The notes under the pieces are model-generated. The model searched no databases. It was not told where the DNA came from and saw nothing but the letters and a program-made list of their open reading frames with translations. Positions 31,767 to 41,400 of a stretch of 64,000 nt of DNA are shown here, piece by piece. Position numbers and translations under genes: made by a program. The number at the start of each line of letters is the position of its first letter. Positions within the stretch are counted from its first letter, which is position 1. The DNA is from a virus. The DNA lies in IMG/VR virus record IMGVR_UViG_3300042301_001596, positions 1 through 64,000 of that record; one strand, given 5' to 3'.

Positions 31767-34700
31767 TTTATTTGGATTTTTAATTTTTCTACTAAGTTCT
31801 CAAAGTTACGATCTACAAAGTCTTTTTTAGCATTTTCTTTAGCTTTTTTACTAGCCTTATTTACAGCTTCTTTGTATTCTTTTGCTAACTCTGCTTCTGG
31901 AGCTTTTTCAGTAACCTTTCCCTTGCTAACTTCTTTACTAACTTCTCCCTCACCTTCGGTTCTAAGTTGTTGATTTTCTGCTTTAAACTCTGCTTCATAT
32001 TGATTTATTAAATTGTTTATATGTTCTTCTGATGCCTCTCCCTCAATTTGCTCATCTAATGGCTTCCTTAATTCCTTTTCTAACCTTTCTTGTTCTTCCA
32101 AATACTGTTCAGCATATTGCTCAGCTACCCTCATTTCCTCTTGCTCTATCTTATACTCAGCATTATATCTTTCTAAATAAGCTTTGCTTGCATCTAACCT
32201 TGTATTGTTATTCCCAATTTCAGACATCAATGCGTCTTTAATATCTCTTTCAGATATTTTTTGACCACTAGCTTCCCATAATCTATGAGCTAAATCATCT
32301 AAAGACTCTGTACCACCTGCGTAATCTCTGGCTTTTACCTCAGCTGTTTTAAGCTCTCTACGTCCAGTATTTAAAGAAGCTCTTTTAGTAGTGCCAGACA
32401 CCTCATTAATAGCATCTTGACTTACTTTTCCACCTTCAGCTAAATACCTTAATGCTACTTGCTCTGCATCACTAGGAGGCTCCATTTCAGCAACTCTACT
32501 ATGTATCTTTTTAGCTTCAGCCCTATCTAAGTCTTTTTGAGCAAATGTTTTTTCTTCTTTTGGCTTTTCGGTAACTATAATTTTTTCTTCTACAGGAGCT
32601 ACTTCTTTTTTACCAAAAGGCAACTTAAAGTCAATTGTTTCTCGCAATTCTTCTTTTGTTGTTCCGGTAAATTCAAGTCCTTTTGACTCTGCCCACTTTT
32701 TTATTTCACTAACCGTTTGAGGACTTGCGGTTACTTTTCCCTGTTTTTTAAATTCAATTCTAAATACAGAATTGCCATTTTTTATATCTGTGTTTACAAT
32801 AATACTACCATCTTTTATTTTACCTGTTTTACCAATAGGAAATGTTTTATAGTAATCTTTTGTAATGCTCTTTTCATTTTTTTCTATTTCTTTTTCACTT
32901 AATTCAACTTTTTCTTTTGGCTTTGCTTCAGTTAACTTAACTTTTTCTGTTACTTTAACTTCTGGTTTTACTCCTTCCAAAGAAGATAATTTTGCATTAT
33001 ACTTGGCATTAACCAATTTTTCATTAGCAACAATTGGAGTCATTTTATTGATTTCCGCATCAGTAAATCCATATTTTTTTAAATCTGATTCAAGCTTTTT
33101 GGTTATCATAGCCGGAATACCTTTCTTTAAATCATCTAACTCTGTTTGCCGCTCTTTTTCTATATCAGCTTTCTTAGATTCTATATCTTCTATTGCTTTT
33201 ACTTCAGTTGGTTTAACTTCTTCTAAAGATTTTAATTCTGCATTAATTTCAGCTATTCTGCCTTCTCTTTTATCTAATAAATTTTTATACTCTGCATCTG
33301 ACATACCTAATTGCAAAGGTTTTAAATTATATTCATCTAACTCATTTTGTAATTCAGATTTTCTTTGTTTTACATCTTCTGTCACTTTAACTTCTGTAGT
33401 AGAAGTTTTTGTTTTAGGCTGTTCAAATTTACCTAATTCATAATCAGCTAAAGATTTTGGAACTGTTACTCTAACAAACTTTTCTATCGTACCATCTGGC
33501 AAAGTATTCTCACCACTTGACGATATTCTTTCTTTAAATACTTCTGGGACTTCTGCTTCAGATTTATATGTAAATGTAACTATATTACCCTCTATTGATT
33601 CTTTTGCTTGCTGTTCTATACTAGGTTTTTTAACTTCAGCAGGGACTATCCCTTCTCCAACCTTAAATCCAGTAACATCATCTACTTCTTCAGAAATACC
33701 AGTTTCATCTTTTGATTTAATTACCTTTTTAATTTGATTGTCGTAGAAATCAACTTCTTTATTTTTATCAGCTATTTCTAAGTCTATTTCTTTTACTATT
33801 GCAGGAGTAACCGTTTTTTTCTTTTCCTCTAAATCTTTAATTTCAGATTTTATATTATCTGTTTTTTCTGTCAAACCAGTAACTGAAGCTACTTTTTCTT
33901 CAGGAACAAAATCCTGAACCTTAGCCTTAGTTTCAACAAATTTTGGAATCTCATCTAATGTCCTTTTACCATCAGGATATTTTTCTGCTATGACATTTAA
34001 AACTTCTTTAGGAACAGTTGATAATACATTCTTAGCTGCTGAAGATAAATATTTTGGCCCTATGTGAGCTACCTTAAAGGCGGCATCCATAATAGCATAA
34101 TCTCCGGCCTCTCTAAAGCCATTTTCAATTGCCTCCGCATCTGTCACTTTGTACCCTGCGCGTTGCTGTATTTTTGACCTTTCATATCCAGCAATACCGC
34201 CAGTCCCAGAAACTACACCAATACTCTTAAGAGCATTACCAGCTGCTTTTATAAAAGACTCTTTAGCTGCGTTTGGTATTATACTTCCGCCAGCTTTACC
34301 ACCAACCCCTCTAGCCATAACAGCCGCAACTAATGCGTCTGGTATTGCTGAAATAGGAGCTATTTCCATAGCTTTCTTAGCAGCTGAAACTCTATCCATA
34401 CCTTCTTCCAATCCTCTTTGGTATAATTCTCTTCTTTGATTGGCCAAAGCATTGTAATACATTTCACCAACCATTGCAGTTTGCCCTACATAAGGTATGG
34501 CTGTCAATGCCGCTAATTTAGGTAATCCACCTACTAATCCACCTAAATAACCAGAAACGGCAGAAGGCGCTTCTTGTGGAACATTTGGTTCCTTTCTTAT
34601 TTTTTCATCTAATAAATTGGCAAGCTCTTCTGGACTATCTGTAAAATTAATTTCAGTAGATTCTATAGGATCTTTTAAACTCCTAACAAATGAATCACCA

Positions 34701-35287
34701 GCGGATTCAAAAAATCCTTGACTTCTAACTAAATATTCTTTACCATCCTTACCTGTTACTTTAGTTAAATCTCCGTTTATAGACTTATCAACGTATTCTT
34801 GTATTTGTTTCTTAGCAGCAGGTTTTGAAGGATCAAATTTCAATCCCTTCTTTTTATATATATCTGCTAACGTATTTACCGCTACATCATTTAGCTTAAG
34901 TTCATTTTCATAAGCAAGAGCTTCTTGCTTTGGCAAATTAGTAGGTATACCTAATACTGGCTCTTTTTTCTGAACAGGAGCTGCAACAGGCTTTGGAGCA
35001 CCTGTTTTAAGTAAATCAATTTGCTTTTGACTAAATCCTTGTAATGGTAATCCTGTAGGGGAAGATTCTGTGCCACCAACTTTTTTTTTTAATCCCATGT
35101 CTACAGAAAACACATCATACTCAGGTACATCATAACCATCACTAACTAATGTATTATGCAATCTTTTTGCCTTATTAGAATCAGACATATCTGCCTTAAA
35201 GGTATTAAAATCTGGAAGATCATATTCATTCTTTATATTATTATAAAGACGAACTATTGGATCTGGTTGCACTTTATTATCTACCAT
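31754..35287 (-). CDS. Large coiled-coil ejection/internal virion protein (1177 aa)
   Basis: Residues about 9-65 hold a repeated pattern (LYNNIKNEYDLPDFNTF, then LVSDGYDVPEYDVF) seen at the N-terminus of large Bacteroidota phage virion proteins. Gly/Ala-rich hydrophobic stretches near 240-370 (GYLGGLVGGLPKLAALTAI, NALKSIGVVSGTGGIAGY) could insert into membrane. The rest (about 420-1177) is Lys/Glu coiled coil. Hydrophobic segments plus a long rod suit a protein that leaves the capsid to form a conduit through the cell envelope, as in T7 or P22. A product this long with low complexity resists firmer classification. Confidence 0.6.
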   Translation of the reverse strand: MVDNKVQPDPIVRLYNNIKNEYDLPDFNTFKADMSDSNKAKRLHNTLVSDGYDVPEYDVFSVDMGLKKKVGGTESSPTGLPLQGFSQKQIDLLKTGAPKPVAAPVQKKEPVLGIPTNLPKQEALAYENELKLNDVAVNTLADIYKKKGLKFDPSKPAAKKQIQEYVDKSINGDLTKVTGKDGKEYLVRSQGFFESAGDSFVRSLKDPIESTEINFTDSPEELANLLDEKIRKEPNVPQEAPSAVSGYLGGLVGGLPKLAALTAIPYVGQTAMVGEMYYNALANQRRELYQRGLEEGMDRVSAAKKAMEIAPISAIPDALVAAVMARGVGGKAGGSIIPNAAKESFIKAAGNALKSIGVVSGTGGIAGYERSKIQQRAGYKVTDAEAIENGFREAGDYAIMDAAFKVAHIGPKYLSSAAKNVLSTVPKEVLNVIAEKYPDGKRTLDEIPKFVETKAKVQDFVPEEKVASVTGLTEKTDNIKSEIKDLEEKKKTVTPAIVKEIDLEIADKNKEVDFYDNQIKKVIKSKDETGISEEVDDVTGFKVGEGIVPAEVKKPSIEQQAKESIEGNIVTFTYKSEAEVPEVFKERISSSGENTLPDGTIEKFVRVTVPKSLADYELGKFEQPKTKTSTTEVKVTEDVKQRKSELQNELDEYNLKPLQLGMSDAEYKNLLDKREGRIAEINAELKSLEEVKPTEVKAIEDIESKKADIEKERQTELDDLKKGIPAMITKKLESDLKKYGFTDAEINKMTPIVANEKLVNAKYNAKLSSLEGVKPEVKVTEKVKLTEAKPKEKVELSEKEIEKNEKSITKDYYKTFPIGKTGKIKDGSIIVNTDIKNGNSVFRIEFKKQGKVTASPQTVSEIKKWAESKGLEFTGTTKEELRETIDFKLPFGKKEVAPVEEKIIVTEKPKEEKTFAQKDLDRAEAKKIHSRVAEMEPPSDAEQVALRYLAEGGKVSQDAINEVSGTTKRASLNTGRRELKTAEVKARDYAGGTESLDDLAHRLWEASGQKISERDIKDALMSEIGNNNTRLDASKAYLERYNAEYKIEQEEMRVAEQYAEQYLEEQERLEKELRKPLDEQIEGEASEEHINNLINQYEAEFKAENQQLRTEGEGEVSKEVSKGKVTEKAPEAELAKEYKEAVNKASKKAKENAKKDFVDRNFENLVEKLKIQIKCPT

Positions 35288-35289
35288 TT

Positions 35290-36609
35290 TTAATAAGCTT
35301 TTTTCTTTTTACCTGATTTATTCTTACCGCGTACTAATTTAACCTTAGAGCCGCTTGGTAATGCGCGAGAAACTACTGAAGCTCTAATTTGAGATTCTGG
35401 TATTATTTGTGTTTTACCCCAATCAATTATATCTGTATTAACACCTGTTGGTTTACCTGTTTTTTTATCTCTTTCTTTTTGATAAACAATGCTGTAATAC
35501 TGATTATCATTAAGACCTCTTCCTACTATTGCTGTCTTTTTGTCTTTACCTAAATCTTTTAATATAATTTCAGGTAAATTCATGATTTCAATATTTTCTC
35601 CTTCTACACCAGCAAAAGTTTTTCCTAACCTTGCGTCAGAAAGATACTGGTCAACTGGATCAACATAATCCTCCTCATCATCTGCTGCTGCTCTCGCATT
35701 TATAGCTGCCTGAGTTTTATTGAATTTAGTTTCCCAATCATAATCTGCTGCCTCTTCTTTTATCAATCCGCCCGGCTTTTGAGTTAATGCATAACCAACA
35801 GCTAAATCAGCACCACTTGATATATCTTTATTAAACTTTTTCCTAAAATTTTCATTTATTTGAGAAGTAAAATCTTTATCTTTAAATAATTCATCAAAAT
35901 GCTCTTTTGTTCCTCTGTTGCTTTTATATTCGTTAATAGCACCTAGCATCGCATTTTTTACTGTATTATCATCTAAACTTTCATAAGTTTTTTTAATAAC
36001 CTTTCCTGTTGGTTTATTATTTATAATTTCTTTTTCAAAAACCTCTTTAGTAGGTAATTTTATCCCACCCCACACATTAGTAGTAAATTTCTTTTCATCA
36101 TGTGGATCATATATATCTACCTGCATAATATCTGGAGGTGTATAACCAGCCCCTACAGGCAGCATTGCATTATTCATTACATCTAAATAATTATCAGAAA
36201 CACGTTTACCAGACTTAATAGCCTGATTGATATAATCCTTAAATGCTTTTCTTTCAGCGGTAGCTTGTTTACCTTGCTCAATAAACCCTTGCAAATCTTT
36301 GAACCCGGCCATTAATGTTGACTGTGCATCATAACCATACTTTGAAGGGTTGGTAATTGCTTGCTTATTTTTAATACCAAATTCTTGAACTTCTTTCAAT
36401 TTCTTGGCAAAAATATCAACCTCGGCTTTAGATAAACCAGCAGGATTTAAAGACTTTTCATAATCCTTAAAATACTTGTCTACAGCTTCAGCTTTAGCTT
36501 GCTGTTTTTGCATAAGACCAATAGCTAATTGAGTTGGCTTAGATGAAACATCTATAGCCACATTTCCGCCTCTAAATGGGTTTATACCCAGTAATCCTGT
36601 ACTTGCCAT
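35290..36609 (-). CDS. Internal virion/ejection protein candidate (439 aa)
   Basis: MASTGLLGINPFRGGNVAID..., helical first half (LMQKQQAKAEAVDKYFKDYEKSL), Lys-rich C-terminus (KSGKKKKAY). It starts at the stop of the preceding gene (one-base overlap) and is followed by the 1177-aa protein after two bases. Third in a row of helical proteins downstream of the tail-stabilization genes, the usual place of ejection proteins in podoviruses. Confidence 0.55.
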   Translation of the reverse strand: MASTGLLGINPFRGGNVAIDVSSKPTQLAIGLMQKQQAKAEAVDKYFKDYEKSLNPAGLSKAEVDIFAKKLKEVQEFGIKNKQAITNPSKYGYDAQSTLMAGFKDLQGFIEQGKQATAERKAFKDYINQAIKSGKRVSDNYLDVMNNAMLPVGAGYTPPDIMQVDIYDPHDEKKFTTNVWGGIKLPTKEVFEKEIINNKPTGKVIKKTYESLDDNTVKNAMLGAINEYKSNRGTKEHFDELFKDKDFTSQINENFRKKFNKDISSGADLAVGYALTQKPGGLIKEEAADYDWETKFNKTQAAINARAAADDEEDYVDPVDQYLSDARLGKTFAGVEGENIEIMNLPEIILKDLGKDKKTAIVGRGLNDNQYYSIVYQKERDKKTGKPTGVNTDIIDWGKTQIIPESQIRASVVSRALPSGSKVKLVRGKNKSGKKKKAY

Positions 36610-37358
36610 TAAAAAATCTTTTTAGGTGTACTTGTTTGAAAATATTCCTTAAGTTTGGGAGGTAATTTCGGTTTATTTCCCGGCATACCAATAATATCAG
36701 ACGATAATGATGCATTTGATAATGTTGGAGAATTTGATTTATTACCAAATAAACCTTTAAATGGATTTTGTCCCGGATTACTATCCATATACTGCATACC
36801 TCCAGCTGCCGCATTACTTAAACCTTGCCCTAGCATTTGCATACCAGCATTATATCTTTCACCAGCAGCAGCTCCTTTCATTTGCTCTAATTGAAGTTTA
36901 CGTTGATAAGGAGTCATTGTATTTATATCAAACAATTCATCTTCATTTGCTTTTTTCATTTGAGTCGCTCTTCCTAATTCAGAAAACCTTTGACTTCTAG
37001 CGTATTCGCCACCAAGAATAGCATTATTTAAAGCCTCCCCTTTTAATCTAGAAAGTTTTGTTACACCACCAATGGCCCCTTTTCTATCTTGCAATGCACT
37101 TATACCAGCGGCTGCAGTCCTGTCTGCATTGCGCGTAGCCTGTTGATAAGCAGCTGATTGATAAGGACTTTCTGTAAATCTATTTAAAGCTTGTTGATAG
37201 TAATCATTTAGTGATTTACTCTCTTTTCTTAATGGGCTATTTTTAGCTAAATTTTCTAATTGAGCTTCTGCTGATTTCTGTTCTCTTCTTGCTTTGGCTG
37301 CTTTAGCGCCACCCCAAATAGCACTACCAACTGATACCCCTGTTGTCATCCAACTCAT
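36609..37358 (-). CDS. Internal virion/ejection protein candidate (249 aa)
   Basis: MSWMTTGVSVGSAIWGGAKAA...: a Gly/Ala-rich amphipathic N-terminus, then long Ala/Gln-rich helices (YYQQALNRFTESPYQSAAYQQATRNADRTAAAG) and a Gly/Met-rich end. The composition is that of T7 gp14- or P22 gp7-like ejection proteins. Four-base overlap with the cupin-like gene upstream. Confidence 0.58.
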   Translation of the reverse strand: MSWMTTGVSVGSAIWGGAKAAKARREQKSAEAQLENLAKNSPLRKESKSLNDYYQQALNRFTESPYQSAAYQQATRNADRTAAAGISALQDRKGAIGGVTKLSRLKGEALNNAILGGEYARSQRFSELGRATQMKKANEDELFDINTMTPYQRKLQLEQMKGAAAGERYNAGMQMLGQGLSNAAAGGMQYMDSNPGQNPFKGLFGNKSNSPTLSNASLSSDIIGMPGNKPKLPPKLKEYFQTSTPKKIF

Positions 37359-37846
37359 AAAATACTTTTTATGTTATTTAAAATATCTTTATATTCAATA
37401 TGAATATTAGTACCAGTCAATAAATTTACATGTGGCTCTAATATCTTTTCTTCTATTTTATTTACAATCTCCTCTTGCTCTGTAACACTCAAATCATTAA
37501 ACTCGGATTTCATATCATCTAATGGATGATAAGTTGTCCAAATACAATCTTCAATAACATATAAAACTCTTCTAGTTCCGGGTTTCGTTATTCCAGTGTA
37601 AGGAGCGGTTATTTGATCCCATTCCCCACCGTCTATTGAAACCGCAACCATACCATAAGAAACAGTATACGGATGCTCGGTTTTATGAATTTTACTTGTA
37701 ATCAAAGAACCGGCAGGCATAAATATTTCTCTAATATACAGACCATTAGTAAACATGTGTTTAACTGGGCAATCTACAACATCAAAATTAGATAGCATTA
37801 CTACTTCTAATTCATCAATTACGTTGTCGTTGCTTCTAGCTATCAC
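37355..37846 (-). CDS. Cupin-like virion-module protein (163 aa)
   Basis: Residues about 30-115 carry a cupin-like beta-barrel pattern: REIFMPAGSLITSKIHKTEHPYTVSYG, then a glycine turn and KPGTRRVLYVIEDCIWTTYHPLD. His residues in the two motifs could bind a metal. Small cupin proteins are recurrent in phage structural operons, role unknown. The first in-frame start is GTG at 37846 (a TAGTG overlap with the upstream stop); ATG at 37798 is the alternative and would still contain the domain. Confidence 0.68.
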   Translation of the reverse strand: MIARSNDNVIDELEVVMLSNFDVVDCPVKHMFTNGLYIREIFMPAGSLITSKIHKTEHPYTVSYGMVAVSIDGGEWDQITAPYTGITKPGTRRVLYVIEDCIWTTYHPLDDMKSEFNDLSVTEQEEIVNKIEEKILEPHVNLLTGTNIHIEYKDILNNIKSIL

Positions 37847-38391
37847 TACCTATTATTTAATGGCGAATTAATATATTTAGTCGTTGCGCTGTTCAAATAT
37901 ACGAAAGAATTTGCACTTGCTTTCTCAAATTTTATAACAATATAATTGCCCTTTAGGCTATCCCCCTCAATAAGTCCTCCGGGGCTATTTGCATCCCTTA
38001 AAAATGATGCATGATATTCAGATTCTAAAGTTTCAAAATCCGTTGCTAAAAGCTCACTATCCTGTCTGGCCCCTGCACTCTCCATTTGGGTGTATATATC
38101 TGGACAAGCCCATACTGCGCTACCTGTTTCCATAACAGAAACCCAAGTCTTTTTATCTAATGAATTTGAGTTAAATACCGGGGTAATGGATGCATTATAT
38201 TGAGTACCATAGAAATTACAATAAGGACTCGTTCCATGCTTCCAGATTCCGCCATTTTTAAACGTAAACATAGTAGTATTCACCTCACCCATAAATTCAG
38301 GGTGATACGAGTAAAATGACTCAAAAGCATTATCAGGCTCTGAAAAAACTATGGTAAATGGATCTTGATGAAAATATAATGTATTTGCCAT
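37846..38391 (-). CDS. Stabilization-protein-like C-terminal domain as a separate gene (181 aa)
   Basis: The motif YSYHPEFMGEVNTTMFTFKNGGIWKHG followed by NFYGTQYNASITPVFN resembles the C-terminal part of tail 'stabilization' proteins of crAss-like phages, where it forms one chain with the N-terminal part. Here that N-terminal part is the 1618-aa protein directly upstream, and 18 bases separate them. So the ancestral protein seems split, with a Thr-rich multi-domain extension added to the first part. Confidence 0.6.
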   Translation of the reverse strand: MANTLYFHQDPFTIVFSEPDNAFESFYSYHPEFMGEVNTTMFTFKNGGIWKHGTSPYCNFYGTQYNASITPVFNSNSLDKKTWVSVMETGSAVWACPDIYTQMESAGARQDSELLATDFETLESEYHASFLRDANSPGGLIEGDSLKGNYIVIKFEKASANSFVYLNSATTKYINSPLNNR

Positions 38392-38409
38392 TTAATTTAA
38401 TTTATTTAA

Positions 38410-41400
38410 TTAACAAGATGTTTCGTTTGTTAATGTACCATTACCTCCTGTGATTAACCAATTATTTACCCCATTAGAATAATAATTATCAGGTACAACA
38501 GTTGTTAGAGCGGAGTCTTGATAAACTACTACACTATTAGTTAATACTGAAGATGCTGAATAATAGTTTAAAGGTGTGCCTGCAAAATCAATACAAGCTA
38601 AAGCGCCGCTAGTTGAATCTACCCCTAGTGGAAAAGTATAAAAAGACAAAGTTGTTGTTGTTGTTGTTGGCGGCAAAGTAGTAGTAGTAGTACTCGTACT
38701 AGTAGTTGTTGTAGTTGGAACTGCAGTTGTAGTCGTAGTTGTTGGAGCCGCAGTTGTTGTTGTGGTTGTGCTTGTACTAGTCGTAGTAGTTGTGGTACTT
38801 GTTGTAGTACTAGTTGTTGTGGTTGTCGGAACCGCAGCTGCTGTTGTTGTAGTAGTTGTCGGAGCCGAAGTTGTAGTGGTCGTAGTAGTAGGTGTACATG
38901 ACGAACAAGCACTCGTAACTGTTGCAACAGGGTTTCCATTAGTTACAGATACTGATACATATTGGCCTCCAAAAGACACATACCATGTACCTGTTGCTGC
39001 TGCTGCAAATATTGCGCCTGTGAATGTAGTACAATTACAGAAAATAGGACTATCACCTGTTACAGTTCCTGATGCTGCAAACCCACAAGCATCTTCAAAA
39101 GCTCCACCAAAACCAATTAAAAATGATAGTGTAGTAGTAGTTGTTGTTGTAGGCGCTAACGTAGTTGTTGTTGTCGTAGTTGGCCCAGCAGTTGTAGTTG
39201 TAGTTGTTGATGTAGTCGTTGTAGTCGGAGCAGCGGTTGTAGTTGTAGTTGTTGATGTAGTCGTTGTAGTCGGAGCAGCGGTTGTAGTTGTACTTGTTGT
39301 TGTTGTTGTTGTATTACATTGAACAAAATTACCTGCTATAACATTAAGATTAAAATATACAGTCGTATTTGAGTTTATTGACGGAATTATTACAGGATTT
39401 GATTTACCACATAGTGATGCAAAATCTCCACTAGTATTACCTAATCCATATTGAATGTCATTACCAGATGTATTAGTTATAGCAAGATAAGGTGTAGATC
39501 CTTGGCTAAATGTTTGTCCAGAATAAAGATCATAAAGCGGATAGTTGCTAGTATTAAATGTAGATTGTTGCCATAATGTCCAATTTAATCCAAAATCTAA
39601 ACTATACCATAATTGTATTAATTGTCCAGTATTAGAAAGTTCTGATATTCTCCAATCAACATCAAAGAAAAGATTTGATGTTGTTGTGGTAGTCGTAGGC
39701 GCAACCGTTGTTGTAGTAGTTGTGGTGCTAGTCGTAGTTGTAGTAGGCGCAATAGTGGTAGTTGTAGTTGTACTAGTAGTAGTTGGAGCAGACGTAGTAG
39801 TAGTTGTAGAAGGAGGTAAATACCTATTAATTTCCTCCATTGCAATAATATACTTGTTTGTATTAGCATCAAATACACCATATATACAAGGATTACCAGA
39901 ATATACAGCACCTGTTGCAGGTACACCATTATTCAAGTCTTGTCTATAAGCAGCCAGTGTTGCTACAAAAAAAGCATTTGTCTTGTTAGTAATGCTAATA
40001 GGAGTTATACCATCTTGAGCCAATCTACACACCACACCTCTAAAATTATCTACAAAGTAGTCAGCATAGTTGTTCCATGCAAGACTTGTAGCAGCATCAC
40101 CAATACCATAATCACCAGCATAATACTGAATCTTATTAATTAATTGATTACTATTAGCTTGTAATGGATTTCCAGTTACATCTTTTACAATTTGAGTTAA
40201 GATAGGTACATTACCAACTTTAAAATTCTGGTAAACCTTTAAGTATCTATCTCTAACATGCAATCTCAATACATCACCAAACGACCTATCATACTCATCA
40301 AAATCCTCGTAAATAAATCTATTTGTAGCATTAAGATTTGTATTTGATTGATATGCCTGACCAAATCTAATTAATGTAGGGAAATATGTTTTTGAAGCAT
40401 TTTCATCTATTACAGAAGGCCTTCCGTTACTATTTGTAATTAAATTATATGTATCGTTAAAGCTATTTTCAATAATTTCAATTTCAGAGCCTTTTAAAAC
40501 CTGAAATTCAAATGTCATTGGTTGAACAAATATACTATTTGAACCAACTGCATCATTTGTAGATTTAGCTACAATATACACTTTACCTGTTTGAGGAACA
40601 GTGATTTGCTTATCAATAGTAAATGTGGTATCTACGTTTTGTTTTATATCATTTACTTCAATTGGAAGCAATGAAATAGTAAACTTAGGCGATAATGGAA
40701 CTAAATTAGTACAAATAAGAGCATAAACAGAAAACTGTGATGTACCATCTGATGCCATATTAAATGTTCCCTTTATAGAAACAGGTTGCTGTAAAGTTGT
40801 AGACTTGTTATAGAAAAAATATCCAATATCAGACCAAACCGGATAACTTGCTCCAGTTAAGGACACATTTACATTCGGTTGTGTTTGTATTCTATATGAT
40901 GCATTATCAATAGCTGTATTAACAGTTATTGGAAATGATACACTTCTTGATACAAAGGCACCGGACACTCCAATATTAAATTCTCCAGACCTGTATTCAT
41001 ATTTATCGCTATAAGGAACTCTTCTCAATCTATAGAACAAGTCACCATTATTAATAGCAAGAGTTGTTCCTCCGTTAGGAAGTTTTGTCAAACCATAGTG
41101 ATACCTTGTTGGCAATCCCGCATCTCCAATTCCATACTGCTTACCAAACTCATAGAAAAATCTTTGAGTTGAAGAAGCATTGTTTGTATAATTGTACAAT
41201 AATATTTCATAGTGTTGCCAATCTTCAGTTCCGGGAAATTGGAATGTACCATCAATATCACTATTTGGGTATCTTACTTTTAGAAAATTACCAACCGCTG
41301 TATTGGTATTATTGTTAGCTGTTGTAGTATATTCAATAGTAGAAAGCGTACCAACGATTTCATAGTCAAATTGACTGGTGATATTTTGAGGATTACCAGC

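Noticed and set aside
32865-33443. + strand 192-residue Ser/Phe-rich frame
   Set aside because: Complement of Lys/Glu coiled-coil codons of the 1177-aa gene.
38762-39322. + strand frame of poly-Val
   Set aside because: Complement of Thr codons (ACN to GTN-like reading) in the Thr-rich tracts; no coding evidence.
38700-39820. Possible CRISPR-like repeat region
   Set aside because: Repeats are three-base-periodic Thr codons inside a coding frame, without regular repeat-spacer lengths.
39545-39949. + strand frame with a Cys-rich start and poly-Val
   Set aside because: Shadow of the stabilization protein gene.
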